From assembly GCF_020880695.1 (NCBI RefSeq), contig NZ_JAJIWO010000008.1, positions 62,001 through 126,000 of the forward strand: a stretch of 64,000 nt of DNA. The letters run 5' to 3'. How positions within the stretch are numbered: the stretch's first letter is position 1; the number at the start of each line of letters is the position of its first letter. A model generated the notes under the pieces. It saw only the letters and a program-made list of their open reading frames with translations, made no database searches and had not been told where the DNA came from. This document shows, one piece after another, positions 7,174 to 16,849 of this stretch. Source of the stretch: Mucilaginibacter sp. UR6-11 (GTDB taxonomy: Bacteria > Bacteroidota > Bacteroidia > Sphingobacteriales > Sphingobacteriaceae). Both the position numbers and the translations under genes were made by a program.

Positions 7174-8481
7174 ATGGTTAACGCATTTGAAATACAGGGA
7201 GGCAAACGCCTTAAAGGTGAAATTACCCCTCAAGGTGCAAAAAATGAAGCATTACAGATCCTTTCGGCTGTATTGCTTACCGAAGACAAAATTACGATCA
7301 GTAATATCCCTGATATTAAGGATGTAAACAAGCTAATAGAGCTTTTGGGCGATATGGGCGTTGTAATTGAAAAGCTTGGCGATGATACCTACAGCTTTCA
7401 AGCTAAGGAAATTGATCAGGATTTTTTCCAATCGGAAGCTTTTAAATCCAAGGGCGGCGGTTTACGCGGCTCTATCATGATAGTTGGGCCGCTATTGGCC
7501 CGCTTTGGTAAGGCATCAATACCAAAACCAGGCGGTGATAAGATCGGCCGCAGGCGTTTGGATACCCACTTTCTGGGGTTTGAAAAGCTGGGCGCACAAT
7601 TTAATTACAATCCTGAAGATGGTTTTTTTAACGTTGATGCGTCAAATTTGCAGGGTACCTATATTTTATTGGATGAAGCATCAGTAACCGGCACCGCAAA
7701 TATTGTAATGGCTGCGGTTTTAGCCAAAGGCATTACTACTATTTATAACGCCGCCTGCGAACCCTATTTACAGCAACTATGTAAAATGCTTAACCGCATG
7801 GGCGCCAAAATTAGCGGCATAGGCTCAAACCTGTTAACTATTGAGGGAGTAACCAAATTAAGCGGCACCGAACATAGAATGCTTCCCGATATGATTGAGA
7901 TAGGCTCATTCATTGGCCTTGCCGCTATGACAGGTTCTGAGATCACGATTAAAAACGTGCACTACGCCGAGTTGGGGATGATACCCGACGTATTTAAACG
8001 ATTAGGCATTAAACTGGAACTTAGAGGAGATGATATTTATATCCCGGCACAAGATCATTATGAAATAGAGACGTTTATTGACGGCTCCATCATGACTATT
8101 GCAGATGCGCCATGGCCAGGCTTTACACCCGACCTATTGAGCATAGTATTGGTAGTTGCTATACAGGCCAAAGGCTCGGTATTGATCCATCAAAAAATGT
8201 TTGAAAGCCGGCTGTTCTTTGTGGATAAACTGCTGGATATGGGTGCGCAGATTATTTTATGCGATCCGCATCGCGCCACAGTTATCGGTCTGGACAAGCA
8301 GGTGCAATTGCGCGGGATCTCCATGACATCGCCTGACATACGCGCAGGAGTTTCGTTGTTAATAGCAGCTCTATCCGCACAGGGCAAATCAACTATCTAT
8401 AATATAGAACAAATTGAACGCGGTTATCAGAATATTGACAAAAGGCTTCAGGCCTTAGGTGCCGATATTAAGAGGATATAA
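7174..8481 (+). CDS. murA: UDP-N-acetylglucosamine 1-carboxyvinyltransferase
   Basis: MurA transfers enolpyruvate from PEP to UDP-GlcNAc, the first committed step of peptidoglycan synthesis in the cytoplasm. I chose the ATG at 7174 (MVNAFEIQGG), giving 435 residues. A longer frame would need a TTG and adds residues absent from the family. Lys23-Asn24 (GAKNEA) match the PEP-site pair. The catalytic loop reads PGGDKIGRRRLD, so the usual Cys (Cys115 in E. coli) is Asp122. In mycobacterial and chlamydial MurA this substitution keeps activity but gives fosfomycin resistance, so intrinsic resistance is expected here. Confidence 0.95.
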   Translation: MVNAFEIQGGKRLKGEITPQGAKNEALQILSAVLLTEDKITISNIPDIKDVNKLIELLGDMGVVIEKLGDDTYSFQAKEIDQDFFQSEAFKSKGGGLRGSIMIVGPLLARFGKASIPKPGGDKIGRRRLDTHFLGFEKLGAQFNYNPEDGFFNVDASNLQGTYILLDEASVTGTANIVMAAVLAKGITTIYNAACEPYLQQLCKMLNRMGAKISGIGSNLLTIEGVTKLSGTEHRMLPDMIEIGSFIGLAAMTGSEITIKNVHYAELGMIPDVFKRLGIKLELRGDDIYIPAQDHYEIETFIDGSIMTIADAPWPGFTPDLLSIVLVVAIQAKGSVLIHQKMFESRLFFVDKLLDMGAQIILCDPHRATVIGLDKQVQLRGISMTSPDIRAGVSLLIAALSAQGKSTIYNIEQIERGYQNIDKRLQALGADIKRI

Positions 8482-8497
8482 TTTTGAGGCACAAGCG

Positions 8498-8542
8498 AAA
8501 GGTAAAAGGCGGAAGGTGAAAAATCTTTCGCCTTTTACCTTT
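8498..8542 (+). terminator. Terminator-like hairpin after murA
   Basis: Arms 8498-8511 and 8529-8542 (AAAGGTAAAAGGCG and its complement) form a 14-bp stem 16 bp after the murA stop. The 3' U-run is weak. Confidence 0.5.
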
Positions 8543-8586
8543 AATCGTAAATTTACTACCTTTATAAAAACCGACTATACATTTAC

Positions 8587-10146
8587 ATGTCATATAAAAA
8601 CCGGAAATCAAGTTACACCAACTTTATACTGATTTTTGTATTTATTAAAATATTGTTAAACGCGTTAGCTATATCCAATTTTGGCTTTCATCGCGATGAG
8701 CTTTTACATTTGGCATTAGGTGATCATTTAGATTGGGGTTATAAAGAGGTGCCTCCTTTTATAGCGGTATTAGCCAAACTAACTACAATACTGTTTGGCA
8801 GCTCTGTTTTTGCAGCCCGCATATTTACCACTGTTTGCAGCGGGCTCATCATTTGGCTTACCGGTAAGATAACTATTGAGTTGGGTGGTAAGAAGTTTGC
8901 TATAGCTTTAGCTTGCCTGGCTATCCTGTTTTCACCTGCGTTTATAGCCAGTGGGTATCTTTTTCAACCAGTTGTATTTGACCAGCTTTGGTGGGTATTA
9001 ACTGTTTGGCTGCTATTACGTTATATTAATACTCATGCCGTAAAATATCTGTATTTTATTGGCATCGTTATAGGTCTTGGGGTTTTAACCAAATATACGA
9101 TGCTGTTTTTTGCCGGAGCCTTAATTTTAGGCCTAACCATCAGCAGGCAGCGAAGGCTGTTATGGAACAAACATGTAGTAGGCGCAATTGGGGTGGCGTG
9201 CGCAATTATTTTACCCAATCTGATATGGCAGTATAGCCATCATTGGCCGGTATTTACTCATATGGCCACTTTGCAAAAAGAACAACTTGAATATGTAAAG
9301 CTCACTGATTTTATTATCCAGCAAATGCTGGCAAATGGTGTGGCTCTGTTTGTATGGATTGTTGGATTTTTCTTTTTGATATTTTCTTTTAAACTGCGCA
9401 AGTATCAGTCGCTGGCTATCGCCTATGTGTTGATATCTATATTTTTGCTGCAAATGAATGGCAAAAGCTATTACCTGTTTGGTGCCTATCCCATGTTATT
9501 CGCCGCAGGCGGCTACGGTTTTGAAAGATGGATAAAATCAAACCCTTCATTGCGTGCTGCTATATTGGTAGTATTTACACTTCCTAACTTACTGGTGCTT
9601 CCTACGGTTTTGCCTATATTACCTTTAAAGCCGACACTGGGATTCTTTGATTATATTAATAAACATACCCGGTTTATCAAGTTCATGACTGTTTGGGAGG
9701 ACCATAAGCACCACGCTACCACACAGGATTACGGAGATATGTTTGGCTGGGACGAGGTGACACAGAAGGTAGCATATCAATACGGCATCCTTACACCGGA
9801 TCAAAGGCAACACACTGTAATTTATGCCGATAACTATGGCCTGGCAGGTGCATTACATCATTTTGGCAAACAATACAATTTGCCGGAACCGGTATGCCTT
9901 TCCAGTAGCTTTGCTTTATGGGCGCCAGACAAGATAGAGGCGCAATATGTGATCTTTATTAACTCCACCCGGTATTGGAACGCCACCGAAGTTTTTACTC
10001 CGATGGTTGAAAATTGCATTCAGGTTGACAGTATTACCAACCCTTACGCGGTCGAAAAAGGCACGGCGATACTCTTGGTTAAGCATCCCAAACCGGCGTT
10101 TTTTGAGCGTTATCAAACTAAGCTGGCTAAAACCAGGGCCGAGTAA
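8587..10146 (+). CDS. GT39/ArnT-like membrane glycosyltransferase
   Basis: This 519-residue polytopic membrane protein has about ten hydrophobic segments. Near the N-terminus is FHRDELLHLALGDHLDWGY followed by EVPPFI. This is the signature of the PMT/ArnT (GT39/GT83) fold, with the DE acidic pair in the first periplasmic loop. Such enzymes move a sugar from a polyprenyl-phosphate donor to lipid or protein on the periplasmic side. The acceptor is not predictable here. There are no clear operon partners: murA is upstream behind a hairpin and the next gene converges. Confidence 0.8.
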   Translation: MSYKNRKSSYTNFILIFVFIKILLNALAISNFGFHRDELLHLALGDHLDWGYKEVPPFIAVLAKLTTILFGSSVFAARIFTTVCSGLIIWLTGKITIELGGKKFAIALACLAILFSPAFIASGYLFQPVVFDQLWWVLTVWLLLRYINTHAVKYLYFIGIVIGLGVLTKYTMLFFAGALILGLTISRQRRLLWNKHVVGAIGVACAIILPNLIWQYSHHWPVFTHMATLQKEQLEYVKLTDFIIQQMLANGVALFVWIVGFFFLIFSFKLRKYQSLAIAYVLISIFLLQMNGKSYYLFGAYPMLFAAGGYGFERWIKSNPSLRAAILVVFTLPNLLVLPTVLPILPLKPTLGFFDYINKHTRFIKFMTVWEDHKHHATTQDYGDMFGWDEVTQKVAYQYGILTPDQRQHTVIYADNYGLAGALHHFGKQYNLPEPVCLSSSFALWAPDKIEAQYVIFINSTRYWNATEVFTPMVENCIQVDSITNPYAVEKGTAILLVKHPKPAFFERYQTKLAKTRAE

Positions 10147-10155
10147 CAGCTCTTT

Positions 10156-11514
10156 TTACGCCGATATCGCGTTAATAATATCGTATTGGGTAATGATCTC
10201 TATCTTACCGTTATCCTCAACCAATACGGCAATGTTATCGTTATTGATCATCGCCGAGATCCTGTCGATAGATGTATTAATATCAACAAACGGAAATGGC
10301 GCCGTAGTAATGTTTTTTAACGGCTGAGATTTTAGCGACGGGTTTTCAAGCAACGCGTTCAGGATGTCACTCTCGGTGATTTTACCAATAACCATGCCTG
10401 CCTGGGTAACCGGTATTTGCGATATGTTTAATGATTTAATGGTATTGATAGCTTCTAAAACAGATCTTTCACTATCAATCGTCACTATTTCCTGATTTTC
10501 CTTTTTGCCGATAATATCTTTGGCGGTCAGCTTACCATCTTTTAAGAACCCCCGATCACGCAGCCAGTCGTCATTATACATTTTACCCAAATAACGTGTA
10601 CCATGATCCGGGAAAATGATAACCACCACATCGCCCTCTTTAAACCTGTCCTTCATCTGCAGCAAGCCTGCTACAGCCGAACCTGTTGAGTTACCCACAA
10701 AAATGCCCTCTTTACGGGCTATCTCGCGGGTCATCAGGGCGGCGTCTTTATCGGTTACTTTTTCAAAATGATCTATCAGGTCGAAGTTTACATTGGCCGG
10801 TAAAAAATCCTCGCCTATGCCTTCGGTGATATAAGGATAGATTTCGTCCTTATCCATGATGCCCGTTTCTTTATACTTTTTAAATACCGATCCATAAGTA
10901 TCAATACCTAAGATCTGTACTGCGGGATTTTTTTCTTTTAGGTATTTGGCTATGCCTGATATTGTACCACCAGTGCCAACACCTGCAATCAGGTGGGTTA
11001 TCTTACCTTCCGTTTGCTCCCATATCTCGGGGCCGGTAGATTCATAATGTGCCTGCGAGTTTGACAGGTTATCATATTGATTTGGTTTCCATGAATTTGG
11101 CACCTCACGCTCTAAACGTGACGAAACAGAGTAATAAGACCGTGGATCTTCAGGATCGACATTGGTTGGGCATACAATCACTTCGGCACCAAAAGCGCGC
11201 AGTGCGTCAAATTTTTCTTTTGATTGTTTATCGGTACTTGTGAAAATACATTTGTAGCCTTTTATAACCGCAGCTATAGCCAGGCCCATACCCGTGTTGC
11301 CCGAAGTACCCTCTATTATCGTTCCACCCGGTTTAAGCTTGCCGCTTTTCTCGGCATCTTCAATCATTTTAAGGGCCATACGGTCCTTGATGGAGTTACC
11401 GGGATTGGTTGTTTCTATTTTAGCAAGTACCGTTGCAGGTATATCTTTAACTACTTTATTTAATTTAACCAACGGCGTGTTGCCGATGGTTTCCAATATA
11501 TTATTACGCCACAT
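10156..11514 (-). CDS. Cystathionine beta-synthase-like PLP enzyme with CBS pair
   Basis: This 452-residue protein has a fold-type II PLP domain (residues about 1-330) and a C-terminal pair of CBS domains (about 340-452). The PLP lysine is Lys43 in SIKDRM. EGTSGNTG (68-75) binds substrate and GVGTGGTISG binds the cofactor phosphate. This domain layout is that of cystathionine beta-synthase, joining serine and homocysteine. Cysteine synthase activity cannot be excluded because the catalytic domains are alike. CBS domains usually bind adenosyl ligands and modulate activity. The gene stands alone. Confidence 0.85.
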   Translation of the reverse strand: MWRNNILETIGNTPLVKLNKVVKDIPATVLAKIETTNPGNSIKDRMALKMIEDAEKSGKLKPGGTIIEGTSGNTGMGLAIAAVIKGYKCIFTSTDKQSKEKFDALRAFGAEVIVCPTNVDPEDPRSYYSVSSRLEREVPNSWKPNQYDNLSNSQAHYESTGPEIWEQTEGKITHLIAGVGTGGTISGIAKYLKEKNPAVQILGIDTYGSVFKKYKETGIMDKDEIYPYITEGIGEDFLPANVNFDLIDHFEKVTDKDAALMTREIARKEGIFVGNSTGSAVAGLLQMKDRFKEGDVVVIIFPDHGTRYLGKMYNDDWLRDRGFLKDGKLTAKDIIGKKENQEIVTIDSERSVLEAINTIKSLNISQIPVTQAGMVIGKITESDILNALLENPSLKSQPLKNITTAPFPFVDINTSIDRISAMINNDNIAVLVEDNGKIEIITQYDIINAISA

Positions 11515-11586
11515 AGCCAGATCGGGATAAATACTCTACTATTTTAGTAGAATAAACAAAATTACAAAATAAGTGATACGCAGCCG

Positions 11587-12438
11587 TTAAAATCTCAAAT
11601 GTTTAACCGTAAGGCCACCATTAATTAGTTGCTTTAATGATTCAATACCAATCTTCAGGTGCGTTTCAACAAACTGCGAGCTAACCTTCGAGTCGCTTTC
11701 TGTTGTTTTAACTCCCTCCGGTATCATCGGCTGATCTGAAACCAGCAGCAACGCGCCGGTTGGTATTTTATTGGCAAAACCACAGGTAAAAATAGTGGCA
11801 GTCTCCATGTCCACTGCCATGGCGCGCAACTCTTTCAGGTAGCTTTTAAATTTCTTGTCGTGCTCCCAAACGCGACGATTGGTAGTATAGCAGGTGCCTG
11901 TCCAGTAATCCAGCGAGAAATCACGGATAGTAGTTGATATTGCTTTCTGCAAAGCAAACGCGGGCAATGCAGGCACTTCCGGCGGCAAATAATCGTTTGA
12001 TGTACCCTCACCTCTTATGGCAGCAATGGGTAATATCAAATCGCCCACGTTATTTTTTCGTTTTAAACCACCGCATTTTCCTAAAAATATTACTGCTTTT
12101 GGGTGGATTGCAGTAAGCAGATCCATAACCGTAGCGGCCACCGAACTACCCATTCCAAAGTTAACAATCGTAATGCCGTTGGCTGTTACGCTTTGCATAG
12201 GCTTATCAACCCCCATAATAGGCGCGTTGTCATTCCACTCAGAAAACAACTGTATGTATTTTGAAAAATTGGTAAGGATAATGTAGTCGCCAAATTCATC
12301 CAGCGGGCGGCCGGTATAACGCGGCAGCCAGTTAGCCACAATGGCTTCTTTTGTTTTTAAACCCGATTTTACCGGGCTTGTAACTTCTTTAACTTTGGGG
12401 GCATCCCCATCTTTCTTTATATTTAATTGTTCATTCAT
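11587..12438 (-). CDS. amn: AMP nucleosidase
   Basis: This protein hydrolyses AMP to adenine and ribose 5-phosphate. I chose the ATG at 12438 (MNEQLNIKK, 283 residues) because it is preceded by a GAGAGGG-type ribosome site. An upstream ATG at 12507 would add 23 unlikely residues. The phosphorylase fold is supported by VNFGMGSS, FLGKCGGLK and the AVDMETATIF motif, whose Met-Glu contacts the ribose as in nucleoside phosphorylases. Near the C-terminus LLVSDQP carries the Asp that protonates the purine. This short form without a large N-terminal domain is usual in Bacteroidota. Confidence 0.85.
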   Translation of the reverse strand: MNEQLNIKKDGDAPKVKEVTSPVKSGLKTKEAIVANWLPRYTGRPLDEFGDYIILTNFSKYIQLFSEWNDNAPIMGVDKPMQSVTANGITIVNFGMGSSVAATVMDLLTAIHPKAVIFLGKCGGLKRKNNVGDLILPIAAIRGEGTSNDYLPPEVPALPAFALQKAISTTIRDFSLDYWTGTCYTTNRRVWEHDKKFKSYLKELRAMAVDMETATIFTCGFANKIPTGALLLVSDQPMIPEGVKTTESDSKVSSQFVETHLKIGIESLKQLINGGLTVKHLRF

Positions 12439-12627
12439 ATTCTTTACCCTCTCTAATCTCCCGTCATGAGAAATTTTAATGTTAATGATATGCCATTTTA
12501 AAGGCATGCTCTGTTCAATGCTCGTCTTTTAAAGCGACTGGACGAGGTACTTATACAGCAAACCCCGGCGTTACACCAGGGTTGCAGTTTATTATAACAA
12601 AAATAGCGGTTTGCTATGTCGTTGTTG

Positions 12628-13866
12628 TTAAGCCACTTTTAACTTTTTAAGGTCTGATTTATCAAACTTTTCGCGGGCATAATCTAAAGTGATGTTAAGT
12701 TTTTTCACATCTTTTTTTGATGGGAACTCAAACATCGCGTCAATCATTATTGCTTCGCAAATTGAGCGTAAACCACGTGCGCCTAATTTAAATTCCATTG
12801 CCTTATCAACAATAAATTCCAGCACGTCGTCTTCAAAATCAAGCTTTACGCCTTCATATTCAAATAACTTTTTGTATTGTTTTAATAACGAATTTTTAGG
12901 TTCGATCAATATATTGTGCAATGCTTCCCTGTCCAACGGATTAAGATAAGTAAGCACCGGCAAACGGCCAATCAACTCGGGTATCAAACCAAATGATTTT
13001 AAATCCTGCGGAGTAATATATTTGTAAAGGTTTTTCAAATCAACCTCACCCTCGTTACCTTTTAGTTTATAACCAACGGTTTGTGTGCGTAAACGGTTAG
13101 CTATCTTCTTTTCGATACCATCAAAAGCGCCGCCGCATATAAATAAAATGTTGCTGGTGTTAACGGTGATCATTTTTTGATCAGGGTGTTTGCGGCCACC
13201 TTGCGGCGGTACGTTTACCATTGTGCCTTCCAGTATTTTTAACAGGGCTTGCTGTACACCTTCGCCGCTAACGTCGCGGGTTATTGAAGCATTATCACTT
13301 TTGCGGGCGATCTTGTCAACCTCATCTATATAAACAATACCTTTTTCGGCAGTAGCCACATCATAGTCGGCTGACTGTAAAAGACGGGTTAATATGCTTT
13401 CGACGTCCTCGCCTACGTAACCTGCCTCTGTTAGTACAGTAGCATCACAAATACAAAACGGGACGTTTAATATTTTGGCGAGCGTCTTTGCCAGCAGCGT
13501 TTTGCCGGTACCGGTTTCGCCAACCATAATGATGTTTGATTTTTCGATCTCAACCTCATCTTTATCAATGCGCTGGTTTAAGCGTTTATAGTGGTTATAA
13601 GTGGCAACAGCTAAGATCTTTTTTGCATCATCCTGGCCAATAACATATTGATCAAGATGGGATTTTATTTCTGCCGGCTTTAATATTGCCGGCGATGCCG
13701 GCGAGGCCTTTACCTTGCGAACTTTTAGTTCTTCGGCCAATATTTCGTTAGCTTGGTTAACGCATTTATCACAAATATGTGCATCCAACCCCGCTATAAG
13801 CATCAGTGAATCTTGCTTGCCTGCGCCGCAAAACGAACACCTTATCTCTTTACTATTTTTATTCAT
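12628..13866 (-). CDS. clpX: ATP-dependent Clp protease ATPase subunit ClpX
   Basis: This 412-residue AAA+ unfoldase feeds substrates to ClpP. The N-terminal zinc-binding domain has Cys10, Cys13, Cys32 and Cys35. Walker A is GETGTGKT, followed by the ClpX-typical GYVGEDVES pore-proximal segment and Walker B IVYIDEVDKI. The C-terminal small domain is complete. It lies downstream of clpP with a 140-bp gap that contains its own promoter-like sequence, so expression may be partly independent of clpP. Confidence 0.97.
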   Translation of the reverse strand: MNKNSKEIRCSFCGAGKQDSLMLIAGLDAHICDKCVNQANEILAEELKVRKVKASPASPAILKPAEIKSHLDQYVIGQDDAKKILAVATYNHYKRLNQRIDKDEVEIEKSNIIMVGETGTGKTLLAKTLAKILNVPFCICDATVLTEAGYVGEDVESILTRLLQSADYDVATAEKGIVYIDEVDKIARKSDNASITRDVSGEGVQQALLKILEGTMVNVPPQGGRKHPDQKMITVNTSNILFICGGAFDGIEKKIANRLRTQTVGYKLKGNEGEVDLKNLYKYITPQDLKSFGLIPELIGRLPVLTYLNPLDREALHNILIEPKNSLLKQYKKLFEYEGVKLDFEDDVLEFIVDKAMEFKLGARGLRSICEAIMIDAMFEFPSKKDVKKLNITLDYAREKFDKSDLKKLKVA

Positions 13867-13885
13867 TGTGATATTAACTTGTTAA

Positions 13886-13916
13886 CAAACTTAAGCAATT
13901 GAATGATATAAAACAA
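13886..13916 (-). promoter_or_regulatory. Promoter of clpX
   Basis: On the minus strand, TTG (13916-13914), a 20-bp spacer and TAAGTTTG (13893-13886) fit the Bacteroidota consensus, 20 bp before the clpX ATG. Confidence 0.55.
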
Positions 13917-14006
13917 TTGCGTTTACTGATTGAGCGGCTGATTACGCAGGTAGTTACCTATTAAAAGATAACCCCTACTTAATCATCCGTTCACTTACTA
14001 ATCAAA

Positions 14007-14744
14007 TTATTTTGATTTTGTTTTACTACCTCTTAATATTTCGTCAATCATACCAAATTCTTTGGCTTCTTCTGCTATCATCCAATGGTCACGGTCTGAT
14101 GCATCCCAAACTTTTTGGTATGGTGCGCCGCTATGGTCGGCTATGATCTGGTATAACTCCTGTTTCAATTTAGTGATCTCGTGATAAGTGATCTCTATAT
14201 CTGACTGCTGGCCCTGGGCGCCACCTGATGGCTGGTGAATCATTACCCTTGCATGCGGCAATGCGGCACGTTTACCTTCGGCACCAGCACATAATAATAC
14301 CGCTCCCATTGATGCTGCCATACCTGTACAAATAGTGGCTACATCATTTGATATGAATTGCATTGTATCATAAATACCTAAACCTGCGTAAACTGAACCG
14401 CCTGGTGAGTTAATATAGATCTGTATATCCCGTTTAGCATCTGCAGATTGCAAAAACAATAGTTGCGCTTGTATAATGTTAGCGATATTTTCATAAATGG
14501 CGTCACCTAAAAAGATGATACGGTCCATCATCAAGCGGGAAAAAACGTCCATCTGGGCAACGTTTAGTTGTCGCTCTTCAATAATATACGGGGTCATACC
14601 GGTAATGCCCGGTCCGGTAACGATACCGGTTGGGGCATTGCTCCTGTTTACTCCGCCAATAAATCTATCTACATAAGTGCTGCTTATACGGTGATGTTTT
14701 ACAGCATATTTTCTAAATTCGTTTTTATCTGGATTACTGTTCAT
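14007..14744 (-). CDS. clpP: ATP-dependent Clp protease proteolytic subunit
   Basis: This 245-residue serine peptidase assembles as a double heptamer with ClpX. The catalytic triad is Ser145 (GMAASMGA), His170 (RVMIHQP) and Asp219 (DRDHWM). The region aligning with the E. coli mature start begins near residue 53 (YIIEERQLN). The protein thus has an unusually long N-terminal extension of about 50 residues, rich in basic and Gly residues, probably a propeptide. There is a possible internal start at Met50, but no better upstream site decides it. Confidence 0.95.
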   Translation of the reverse strand: MNSNPDKNEFRKYAVKHHRISSTYVDRFIGGVNRSNAPTGIVTGPGITGMTPYIIEERQLNVAQMDVFSRLMMDRIIFLGDAIYENIANIIQAQLLFLQSADAKRDIQIYINSPGGSVYAGLGIYDTMQFISNDVATICTGMAASMGAVLLCAGAEGKRAALPHARVMIHQPSGGAQGQQSDIEITYHEITKLKQELYQIIADHSGAPYQKVWDASDRDHWMIAEEAKEFGMIDEILRGSKTKSK

Positions 14745-14769
14745 GTGTGTGTATTTTATTTGTAGTGAT

Positions 14770-14785
14770 GCGGGCTATTGCCCGC
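14770..14785 (-). promoter_or_regulatory. Small GC hairpin in the clpP leader
   Basis: GCGGGC (14770-14775) and GCCCGC (14780-14785) form a 6-bp stem with a TATT loop, 26 bp upstream of the clpP ATG. A TATATTTA box lies just upstream, so the hairpin is probably within the 5' leader. Confidence 0.35.
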
Positions 14786-14889
14786 GATAAATATAGTTTT
14801 TAGTTGAATATTATTTAAATGATAAAGTTTGATTAAAGTAAAAATAATTACCTGGTTATGGCATTGCCAGGGCGATAAAATGTATAAAA

Positions 14890-14917
14890 AAAGCATCCAT
14901 TATTAAGTGGATGCTTT
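14890..14917 (-). terminator. Intrinsic terminator of tig
   Basis: Arms AAAGCATCCA (14890-14899) and TGGATGCTTT (14908-14917). Read on the minus strand the stem is followed by a run of seven Ts. It lies 26 bp after tig and before clpP. Confidence 0.8.
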
Positions 14918-14942
14918 CTGTATAAAACGTTAGGAAAGTTCT

Positions 14943-16292
14943 TTATTTAACTAACTCTTTAAAGTCGTTATAAAAAATATCCTTTTTATCTAAAGTAATT
15001 ACGCTCTTAATATAATCTAATGTTTTAAGGGCCTTTACTTCGTCAAATACTTTATTAGCATTCTCTTTGTTTTGCAGGTACTGTACGGCATATTGTGCTA
15101 ATTGCTCTTCAGCAATTGGCTGCGGGCTGTACATTCTGAATTGCTGATCAAGGCTTTGTTTTGCTGCTGCGAAAACTTCCTCGTATTTAATCTCGATGTT
15201 GTTTTCTTTAATGATCTTGTTCTCAATTAAGGTCCATTTAAGGTTTTGAGCAAAATCTTTATAGCCGCCTTCTAATTCCTCATCAGACAATTTATCGTTG
15301 GTAACCTTTAACCAGCGTTTCAGGAAATCATCGGGTAAATTAAACTGAACTTTTTCTATACTATAGTTATAGATATCATTCTGTAATTTACGCTCAGCAT
15401 CCTGTTGCATCATGCTTTCCAACTCTTCAGTTATTTTTGCTTTGAAGCCCGCTTCGTCGGTTACCGTACCTTCGCCAAATAATTTATCAAAGAACTCCTG
15501 GTTCAGGTCGCTTTCTTCTAAACGATTAACATTTTTTACAGTTAACTTGAAATTTGATTTCAAATCAACCGCTTCGCTTTCTTCAATGCCTAATATAGCA
15601 GCAATTTTTGGCGCGTCGTTATTATAAGCTTTCTGGATATCCAGTACTACTTCATCATCCTTTTTTAAACCGATAAGCGATTTTTTAATTTTCGCGTCTG
15701 CTACCTGTTCTAAACGTACCGATGTTGTATTGCTTATTCCATCATCAAAAACAGAACCATCCGGCGAAAGTTGCGTTAATTGCGCATATAATACATCATC
15801 CTCTGCCGATACGTCAGGATTTGTCATTTTGCCATAGCTCCTGCGGATATTTTTAACGCGTTCGGCTAAAGTGGCCTCATCAATTTTGATCACATATTGG
15901 GTCAATTTATCTTTTGATGAAAAAGAAAGATTAAACTCCGGCGCTAAACCAATCTCATAGTTAAACTCAAAAGCGTCTGTGAAATCCCAGTTATATTCTT
16001 GTTTATCATCAACCTTTGGTAAGGGCTGGCCCAGTACTTCCAGCTTTTGCTCTGCTATATAATTGTTTAAAGTGTCTGATAACAGATTATTTACCTCGTC
16101 AACCAAAATACTTTTGCCATACATCTTTTTAATATGAGACGGCGGAACCATTCCGGGGCGGAAGCCGGGCATTTTTGCTTTTTTAGCATGGTCTTTTATT
16201 GCCTTGTCAACGCGGCCCTGGTAATCAGCCGGATCTATGTTGATTTTTACAACTGCATTCAGGGTATCAATCTTTTCCTGTGTAATATTCAT
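14943..16292 (-). CDS. tig: Trigger factor
   Basis: This 449-residue ribosome-associated chaperone meets nascent chains at the exit tunnel. The N-terminal ribosome-binding domain carries the PGFRPGMVP signature (canonical GFRxGKxP, with Met replacing the Lys). The middle PPIase-like domain is divergent, and the C-terminal half is charged and helical as expected for the cradle. The gene precedes clpP and clpX as in many bacteria. A strong terminator between tig and clpP suggests separate transcripts. A TAAATTTG -7-like box lies at 16355-16362 upstream. Confidence 0.93.
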   Translation of the reverse strand: MNITQEKIDTLNAVVKINIDPADYQGRVDKAIKDHAKKAKMPGFRPGMVPPSHIKKMYGKSILVDEVNNLLSDTLNNYIAEQKLEVLGQPLPKVDDKQEYNWDFTDAFEFNYEIGLAPEFNLSFSSKDKLTQYVIKIDEATLAERVKNIRRSYGKMTNPDVSAEDDVLYAQLTQLSPDGSVFDDGISNTTSVRLEQVADAKIKKSLIGLKKDDEVVLDIQKAYNNDAPKIAAILGIEESEAVDLKSNFKLTVKNVNRLEESDLNQEFFDKLFGEGTVTDEAGFKAKITEELESMMQQDAERKLQNDIYNYSIEKVQFNLPDDFLKRWLKVTNDKLSDEELEGGYKDFAQNLKWTLIENKIIKENNIEIKYEEVFAAAKQSLDQQFRMYSPQPIAEEQLAQYAVQYLQNKENANKVFDEVKALKTLDYIKSVITLDKKDIFYNDFKELVK

Positions 16293-16801
16293 CTTTAATG
16301 GGTAAATTTAATTATTAAGTACTGCATTTACAGCTTAGCTATAATAAAGGGCTACAAATTTAGAGGCGCAAAAATACGAATTTATTTTTAATTAGCCCAG
16401 CTAATCAGGCCGGCAATCAAATCAAAAACTTAAAAAAAACTAATTAGCGGGATGAAAAAAAAAAGACTTATTAGTCATTTTTTTTGTAAATATTTTGTTA
16501 TAAATTTAATGGTCATATGTAAAAAGTAAATTTAGTGTTAAATTTATTATTATACTTATGGTGTATTTATAGCTGCCCATTGCTATATATACACAACCAA
16601 TTATAGAAGAACCGCCCTAATTATTTAGCCTGATTAAATTAAAATATACTCAAAAAAGTATAGCCCGCGGCTGGATATTACCCTGTTTTTTAATTTTCTA
16701 TTAACTATCTGGTATAATATGCCCGTGGGATTGCAAGACTGAACCATATCATTAATAAACCAATTGCTATCAACAAGAACCATTGTGAAACCCGAACTAT
16801 T
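16293..16801. other. 509-bp AT-rich intergenic region
   Basis: I see no coding frame. It contains a TAAATTTG box on the minus strand at 16355-16362 (for tig) and an A-rich/T-rich stretch around a GACT-TATT-AGTC stem at 16465-16476 that could be a weak bidirectional terminator. Nothing else is recognisable. Confidence 0.5.
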
Positions 16802-16849
16802 ATGAAACCTAAAACAGAATTAATTACAAAACCTAAAACTAAACCATTT

